From assembly GCF_007625075.1 (NCBI RefSeq), contig NZ_QMIE01000022.1, forward strand, positions 1 to 37,678: 37,678 nt of DNA, written 5' to 3'. Each line of letters starts with the position of its first letter. Position 1 is the stretch's first letter. The DNA is from Oceanidesulfovibrio indonesiensis. Its GTDB lineage: Bacteria; Desulfobacterota; Desulfovibrionia; Desulfovibrionales; Desulfovibrionaceae. The notes below the pieces were generated by a model. The model made no database searches and was not told the DNA's origin. It saw only the letters and a program-made list of their open reading frames with translations. The position numbers and the translations under genes are program-made. Shown here in pieces: positions 33,442 to 37,678 of this stretch.

Positions 33442-33494
33442 AGGAGTTCTCCGCTTGCCAAGGAAGTCGGCTTTCTGTAAGAGAGAACTCTTTT
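33442..33494 (+). promoter_or_regulatory. Leader hairpin with T-run upstream of rpmE
   Basis: GAGTTCTC (33444-33451) and GAGAACTC (33483-33490) are exact inverted copies, with the pairing extendable by two bases, followed by TTTT at 33491-33494. The structure lies 36 bases before the rpmE start. It could be an attenuator or an L31 autoregulatory leader, or the end of a transcript from upstream. Confidence 0.4.
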
Positions 33495-33530
33495 GCAAAT
33501 TTCACCCAATCTCCACATGGAGAGAGTATC

Positions 33531-33749
33531 ATGAAAAAAGAAATCCATCCCGAAGTTTACAAGGCTACTGTCCACTGCGCCTGCGGCTATGAGAGCCAGA
33601 TGCTCTCCACAAAGGGCGAGGACATCGAGGTCGAAATCTGCTCCAACTGCCATCCGTTCTTCACTGGCAAGCAGCGTTTCGTGGACACCGCGGGCCGCAT
33701 CGATCGTTTCCGCAAGAAGTACGCAAAGTTCGAGAAAGGCGCCAAGTAG
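33531..33749 (+). CDS. rpmE: 50S ribosomal protein L31 (zinc-binding type)
   Basis: This 72-residue protein matches L31 along its full length: [42 protein letters not shown]. The four cysteines (CxC and CxxC) form the zinc site of the C+ type. It joins the large subunit to the small one at the bridge near the central protuberance. GGAGAG precedes ATG 33531. It starts the run to prmC. Confidence 0.96.
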   Translation: MKKEIHPEVYKATVHCACGYESQMLSTKGEDIEVEICSNCHPFFTGKQRFVDTAGRIDRFRKKYAKFEKGAK

Positions 33750-33768
33750 CAGCGTGCGGAAGCAGCAC

Positions 33769-34827
33769 ATGGCGAACCCTTTTGCCTTCTTGCGCCGGTT
33801 CTCCGGCATACTCGTTGCGCAGGCGAGCTCCATTGGCGGCCAGGCCGTCATGGAGGGCGTCATGATGCGCAATACGGACAAGCTGGCCATAGCCGTGCGC
33901 AAGTGCGACGGCTCCATCTATGTGGAGACGTGGCCCTGGTTTTCCCTCACCGACAGGTTCCCATGGGTCAAAAAACCGTTTCTGCGCGGTTTTCCGGTTC
34001 TCGTGGAAACCCTGGTCAACGGCATCAAGGCGCTCAACTTCTCGGCCGTTCAGGCCGCGGAAGACGCCGAGGACGAAGAGGGAGAGGGCGGACTCAAAAC
34101 GTGGCATCTGGTGCTCACGCTTTTCTTGTCCGTGGGCCTGGCGTTGGGGCTGTTCGTCGTTGTGCCGCATCTGTTTTCGCTGGGCATGCAGTATATGGGG
34201 CTTGGCAGCGACATGGACGGCATTTCCTTCCATGTCTGGGACGGCTTCTTCAAGCTCGCCATCTTCCTCGGTTACATCGTGGCAATATCCTTCGTGCCGG
34301 ACATCCGCCGCGTGTTCCAGTATCATGGCGCGGAGCACAAGGTGATATGGGCGCACGAAAAGGGGGAGCCCCTGACCCCGCTGTCCGCCAAGGCGTTCAG
34401 CCGGCTCCATCCCCGGTGCGGCACCACGTTCCTGCTCTTCGTGCTCTCGCTGTCCATCGTGCTGCACACCGTGCTCGTGCCGCTCCTTCTCCAGATCTAC
34501 GATCCGTCGGGCACGGTTGTTCGACACCTGTACATCGTGGGGGTCAAGCTGCTGCTCATGGTGCCAATCAGCTGCATGGCGTACGAGCTCATCAAGTTCG
34601 CCGGCGCGCGTCCGGGCAATCCGCTTTGCCGCGTGCTCAGCGGCCCCGGCCTGGTGTTGCAGAATCTGACCACGCACGAACCCGACGAAACCCAGCTCGA
34701 AGTCGCTCTGGCTGCGCTCGAAGCCGCCCTCGGCACGTCGGCCGAGGAGGCCGTGGCCGTCGAGGCCTTCCGGAACGAAGACGCCGAGTGTCTCGCCCAG
34801 GGTGCCAACGTGGCAGGGAGCGCCTGA
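33769..34827 (+). CDS. DUF1385 membrane protein
   Basis: This 352-residue protein of the DUF1385 family has the signature SSIGGQAVMEGVMMRN near residue 21, then about four to five transmembrane segments (from about 110). It also has the family motif FQYHGAEHKVIWAHEKGEPLT and LHPRCGTTFLLFV. The function of the family is unknown. The weak GGAAG before ATG 33769 is the only ribosome site. It lies 19 bases after rpmE and three before prfA, an arrangement common in related bacteria. Confidence 0.92.
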   Translation: MANPFAFLRRFSGILVAQASSIGGQAVMEGVMMRNTDKLAIAVRKCDGSIYVETWPWFSLTDRFPWVKKPFLRGFPVLVETLVNGIKALNFSAVQAAEDAEDEEGEGGLKTWHLVLTLFLSVGLALGLFVVVPHLFSLGMQYMGLGSDMDGISFHVWDGFFKLAIFLGYIVAISFVPDIRRVFQYHGAEHKVIWAHEKGEPLTPLSAKAFSRLHPRCGTTFLLFVLSLSIVLHTVLVPLLLQIYDPSGTVVRHLYIVGVKLLLMVPISCMAYELIKFAGARPGNPLCRVLSGPGLVLQNLTTHEPDETQLEVALAALEAALGTSAEEAVAVEAFRNEDAECLAQGANVAGSA

Positions 34828-34830
34828 TCC

Positions 34831-35904
34831 ATGTTCGCCAAGCTCGAAGGCATTGAAGCCAAATTCGAAGCGCTTGAAACAGAGCTCTCCAATCCGGATA
34901 TCTACTCGGACCAGGAGAAGTTCAGACGCGTTTCCAAGGCTCACTCCGAGCTCAAGGAAGTCGTGGACGTCTACCGCGAGTACCAGCGCCTGACGCAGGA
35001 ACTGGCGGACAACAAGGAACTCGCCAAGGATTCCGATCCCGAGATCCGCGCCATGGCCGAAGAAGAATTGCGGTTGATCGAAGAGCGCCTGCCCGAACTC
35101 GAAGAGCGCCTCAAGGTTCTGCTGTTGCCCAAGGATCCGCTGGACGAGAAGAACACCATCCTGGAGATACGTGCAGGCACCGGCGGCGAGGAAGCCGCGC
35201 TGTTTGCCGCGAATCTCTTCCGCATGTACATGCGTTTTGCCGAGACCATGAACTGGCGCGTGGAAATCATGCATTCCCACGAGACCGATTCCGGCGGGTA
35301 CAAGGAGGTGGCGGCGCTCATCCAGGGTGACAGCGTCTACAGCTGGCTCAAGTACGAGGCGGGCACCCACCGTGTTCAGCGCGTGCCGGCCACGGAGTCC
35401 CAGGGCCGCATCCACACTTCGGCTGTCACCGTGGCGGTGCTGCCCGAGGCCGAGGAGGTGGACGTGGATATCAAGCCGGACGAGATCCGCGTGGACGTGT
35501 TCCGTGCTTCAGGCCCCGGCGGCCAGAGCGTTAACACCACGGACTCAGCCGTGCGCGTCACGCACATCCCCACGGGCATCGTGGTCAGCTGCCAGGACGA
35601 AAAATCGCAGATCAAGAACCGCGTCAAGGCCATGAAGGTCCTGCGCTCCCGAATCCTGCAGATGGAGGAGGACAAGCGCCAGGAAGAAGAGGCCGCCAAC
35701 CGGCGCGAGCAGGTGGGCACGGGCGACCGCTCCGGTCGTATTCGCACCTACAACTATCCGCAGGGCCGCGTCACCGACCACCGCATCAACTTGACGCTCT
35801 ACAAGCTCGAGGCCTTCATGGAAGGCGATCTCGAGGAAATGATCCGCGCTTTGGCTTCGCATTACCAGGCCGAATCCCTGCGCGCTCAGGCCGACGCCGC
35901 CTGA
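34831..35904 (+). CDS. prfA: Peptide chain release factor 1
   Basis: This 357-residue factor reads stop codons UAA and UAG. The codon-reading PAT motif is at 186-188 and the peptidyl-release GGQ motif at 230-232, in [20 protein letters not shown]. Length is normal for RF1. GGGAG lies 10 bases before the ATG. It is followed by prmC, whose product methylates this GGQ glutamine. Confidence 0.97.
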   Translation: MFAKLEGIEAKFEALETELSNPDIYSDQEKFRRVSKAHSELKEVVDVYREYQRLTQELADNKELAKDSDPEIRAMAEEELRLIEERLPELEERLKVLLLPKDPLDEKNTILEIRAGTGGEEAALFAANLFRMYMRFAETMNWRVEIMHSHETDSGGYKEVAALIQGDSVYSWLKYEAGTHRVQRVPATESQGRIHTSAVTVAVLPEAEEVDVDIKPDEIRVDVFRASGPGGQSVNTTDSAVRVTHIPTGIVVSCQDEKSQIKNRVKAMKVLRSRILQMEEDKRQEEEAANRREQVGTGDRSGRIRTYNYPQGRVTDHRINLTLYKLEAFMEGDLEEMIRALASHYQAESLRAQADAA

Positions 35905-35924
35905 TCCCTCATCCCTTCTTCAAG

Positions 35925-35942
35925 GACGGCGGCAGCGCCGTC
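35925..35942 (+). promoter_or_regulatory. Hairpin directly before prmC
   Basis: GACGGCG (35925-35931) and CGCCGTC (35936-35942) form a perfect seven-pair stem with a GCAG loop, ending two bases before ATG 35945. The only Shine-Dalgarno-like sequence (AAGGA at 35922-35926) overlaps the left arm, so folding could limit prmC translation or bring the site nearer the start. Confidence 0.4.
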
Positions 35943-35944
35943 GT

Positions 35945-36859
35945 ATGTTCCGGTCCATGATGCCGATCCCGACCACTGTGCGCGATGCGCTGGCCGCTGC
36001 CGGTCGCCGGCTCGCGGTTGCGGGCGTGGACTCGCCCGGCCTTTCGGCGCGTCTCCTGCTTGGTGAGGTTCTCGGCCTCGATGATCTGGGGCTCGTATTG
36101 GCTGCCCATCGCGAACTTAGCGACCCAGAGGTTGCCGCGTTCCATGCGTTGCTCGATCGCCGCGCCGCCGGAGAACCAGCCGCGTATATCCTGGGCCGCC
36201 GTGAATTTTATGGTCTGGACTTCGCCGTGACGCCGGCCACGCTGGTGCCGCGTCCGGAGAGCGAGCATCTGATCGAAGAGGCGTTGACTCATTTTTCGGA
36301 TACGGAGACGGAGCTGCGCTTTGCCGATCTGGGCACGGGATCGGGGTGTCTGGCCGTTTCCTTTGCCGTACACAGGCCCGGCGCCGTGGGCGTGGCTGTG
36401 GATCGTTCTGCAATGGCGCTCATGACGGCGCGGCAGAACGCCAGGACGCATGGCGTGGCCGGGCGAGTGCTGTTCGCACAATGCGACTTCGGCGCTTTGT
36501 GCGTGCAGGATGCGAGTGTAGACCTCGTCCTTGCCAACCCGCCCTACGTGAGCGCCTCCGAGCATGAGACTCTCTCGCGCGAGGTACGGGACTACGAGCC
36601 CAGGACGGCGCTGGTGCCGTCCGAGGGTGGCGGCGGCAGCGGTCTGGAGGCCCTCGTTTCGCTCTTGCCAGAATCGCGGCGTGTGCTTAAGGTAGGAGGC
36701 TTGCTGGCGTGCGAGATCGGTTGGGAACAGGGCCAACGAGGCCTGGAGTTGGTCCGCGCAACGCGCCTGCAGGGTGGCCGCCGGTTCGAGTCGAGTCGAA
36801 TCATTCAGGATTTGGCGGGTCGAGACAGGGTGCTCGTTGCGGTGGCCGGGTGCGAATGA
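35945..36859 (+). CDS. prmC: Peptide chain release factor N5-glutamine methyltransferase
   Basis: This is a 304-residue SAM-dependent enzyme that methylates the GGQ glutamine of release factors. The SAM-binding motif is ADLGTGSGCLAVSFAV and the catalytic NPPY motif is at 198-201 (VLANPPYVSASE). The N-terminal helical domain is typical of PrmC/HemK. The start is uncertain: ATG 35945, 35957 and 35960 are all possible, and none has a clear ribosome site. It follows prfA, its substrate gene. Confidence 0.94.
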   Translation: MFRSMMPIPTTVRDALAAAGRRLAVAGVDSPGLSARLLLGEVLGLDDLGLVLAAHRELSDPEVAAFHALLDRRAAGEPAAYILGRREFYGLDFAVTPATLVPRPESEHLIEEALTHFSDTETELRFADLGTGSGCLAVSFAVHRPGAVGVAVDRSAMALMTARQNARTHGVAGRVLFAQCDFGALCVQDASVDLVLANPPYVSASEHETLSREVRDYEPRTALVPSEGGGGSGLEALVSLLPESRRVLKVGGLLACEIGWEQGQRGLELVRATRLQGGRRFESSRIIQDLAGRDRVLVAVAGCE

Positions 36860-36861
36860 GG

Positions 36862-36884
36862 TTTTTTCGAACGTTTCGAAAAAA
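36862..36884 (+). terminator. AT-rich hairpin after prmC
   Basis: TTTTTTCGAA (36862-36871) pairs with TTCGAAAAAA (36875-36884) over ten positions with a CGT loop. It lies directly after the prmC stop. The stem is weak in GC and no T-run follows on the plus strand, so termination is uncertain. Confidence 0.45.
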
Positions 36885-36900
36885 AATTGCATTCCACCCC

Positions 36901-36929
36901 TTGCGTTTTGAAAAGAGCAGGGGTATAGC
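36901..36929 (+). promoter_or_regulatory. Sigma-70-type promoter of the tRNA-tuf operon
   Basis: TTGCGT at 36901-36906 and TATAGC at 36924-36929 are 17 bases apart, giving a start near 36936, about 10 bases before the first tRNA. Each box has three or four matches to the consensus. Confidence 0.5.
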
Positions 36930-36945
36930 TCCACGTTCTTGACGC

Positions 36946-37021
36946 GCTGGCGTAGCTCAATTGGCAGAGCAGCTGATTTGTAATCAGCAGGTTGCGGGTT
37001 CGAGTCCCATCGCCAGCTCCA
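36946..37021 (+). tRNA. tRNA-Thr (TGT anticodon)
   Basis: The cloverleaf has acceptor GCTGGCG paired with CGCCAGC, D-arm AGCTCAATTGGCAGAGC, and an anticodon stem CTGAT/ATCAG around TTTGTAA with anticodon TGT. The T-arm is GCGGGTTCGAGTCCC-like, and CCA is encoded. First of four tRNAs. Confidence 0.96.
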
Positions 37022-37030
37022 GGAGATTAT

Positions 37031-37116
37031 GGAGGGGTTCCCGAGTGGCCAAAGGGAACAGACTGTAAATCTGTCGGCGTATGCCTTCGGAGGTTCAAAT
37101 CCTCCCCCCTCCACCA
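37031..37116 (+). tRNA. tRNA-Tyr (GTA anticodon)
   Basis: A class II tRNA of 86 bases with a long variable arm. Acceptor GGAGGGG pairs with CCCCTCC; anticodon stem AGACT/ATCT region encloses CTGTAAA with anticodon GTA; T-arm GGAGG TTCAAAT CCTCC; CCA is encoded. Confidence 0.96.
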
Positions 37117-37171
37117 TATTGTTGACAAGGCTGTAGGAGGCCGAGGGCCGCAGAACTACGGCTGCGTGAAT

Positions 37172-37248
37172 GCGGGAATAGCTCAATTGGCTAGAGCATC
37201 AGCCTTCCAAGCTGAGGGTTGCGGGTTCGAGTCCCGTTTCCCGCTCCA
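37172..37248 (+). tRNA. tRNA-Gly (TCC anticodon)
   Basis: Acceptor GCGGGAA pairs with TTCCCGC; anticodon loop CTTCCAA has anticodon TCC; T-arm with GGTTCGAGTCC; CCA is encoded. Seventy-seven bases. Confidence 0.96.
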
Positions 37249-37294
37249 TTCCGCCAGCCGCGCCGCTCGCCTCCTCCAGTCCGAATATAGGTAG

Positions 37295-37370
<76 letters not shown>

Positions 37371-37498
37371 TCAAAGAGTCAGTAGGTCCGCCGGCGTCGG
37401 AGAGGTTCCGCCCGGTCGAATCTTCATGAGGCGCTGCCAGGTCCCGATGGCCGGCAGCAAATAACCGAATAAGGAATTCGAGCTCCAGGGGGTATCTC

Positions 37499-37678
37499 AT
37501 GGGCAAAGCCAAGTACGAACGCAGTAAGCCGCACGTCAACGTGGGCACCATCGGCCACATCGACCACGGCAAGACCACCCTCACGGCGGCTATCACCAAG
37601 GTCCTCTCGATGAAGGCCGGCGGCAAGTTCATCGCCTTCGACGAGATCGACAAGGCCCCCGAGGAAAAGGAGCGCGGC
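37499..37678 (+). CDS. tuf: Elongation factor Tu, 5' fragment
   Basis: The first 60 codons of EF-Tu run off the right edge: [20 protein letters not shown] followed by the P-loop IDHGKTT and the switch-I region start. EF-Tu brings aminoacyl-tRNA to the ribosome. An AGGGGG lies before ATG 37499. The four tRNAs just upstream are likely co-transcribed with it. Confidence 0.97.
   Translation, partial: MGKAKYERSKPHVNVGTIGHIDHGKTTLTAAITKVLSMKAGGKFIAFDEIDKAPEEKERG

Noticed and set aside
33291-33530. Possible TPP riboswitch upstream of thiC
   Set aside because: The minus-strand leader lacks the conserved CTGAGA and TAATACC-like parts of the thi box, so I do not call one.
33661-35415. Minus-strand frame of 584 codons
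   Set aside because: Antisense to the DUF1385 gene and prfA; no family features.
35909-37186. Minus-strand frame of 425 codons over prmC and tRNAs
   Set aside because: It runs through three tRNA genes and opposite prmC; not a real gene.

Overview
The window looks like a chromosomal segment of a sulfate-reducing deltaproteobacterium, most likely a relative of Desulfovibrio. Four things suggest this: the gene order rpmE / DUF1385 / prfA / prmC, a stand-alone PurH cyclohydrolase domain, a short ThiC, and several sigma-54-type promoters including those of the flagellar genes. This is inferred from gene content and order; no database was searched.

Layout. Positions 1-238 are the end of an IS4-family insertion sequence whose transposase runs off the left edge, followed by about 500 gene-free bases. 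Positions 749-13270 form a signalling island: four stand-alone receiver (CheY-like) proteins, two membrane histidine kinases, two long PEP-synthase-like proteins, and a membrane-anchored sigma-54-type AAA+ regulator. The PEP-synthase-like proteins keep the ATP-binding and phospho-histidine domains but replace the PEP/pyruvate barrel with a shared domain I do not recognise. Positions 13452-16796 run divergently from the regulator, behind a good sigma-54 promoter, and encode a universal stress protein, a TauE/SafE-type anion exporter and four small membrane or exported proteins.

From 16883 the window is mostly core genome. hflX, purH (cyclohydrolase part) and a TPR protein lie on the minus strand. 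The flagellar basal-body operon flgB-flgC-fliE-fliF-fliG-fliH-fliI lies on the plus strand; it and the TPR gene are served by divergent sigma-54 promoters. Next come an EF-hand secreted protein with its own sigma-54 promoter and a di-haem cytochrome c peroxidase-like protein. A minus-strand run thiC-gpmA-mscS-mscS follows, then the translation run rpmE-DUF1385-prfA-prmC. The window ends with tRNA-Thr(TGT)-Tyr(GTA)-Gly(TCC)-Thr(GGT) and the start of tuf, the same order as the thrU-tyrU-glyT-thrT-tufB operon of E. coli.

The best candidate for an undescribed system is the 749-13270 island. ATP-dependent phospho-histidine proteins related to PEP synthase are interleaved with two-component kinases and receivers that have no output domain. 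It sits beside a sigma-54 activator that appears to drive a stress-protein/anion-exporter operon. The links between these parts are inferred from gene order and promoter sites only.
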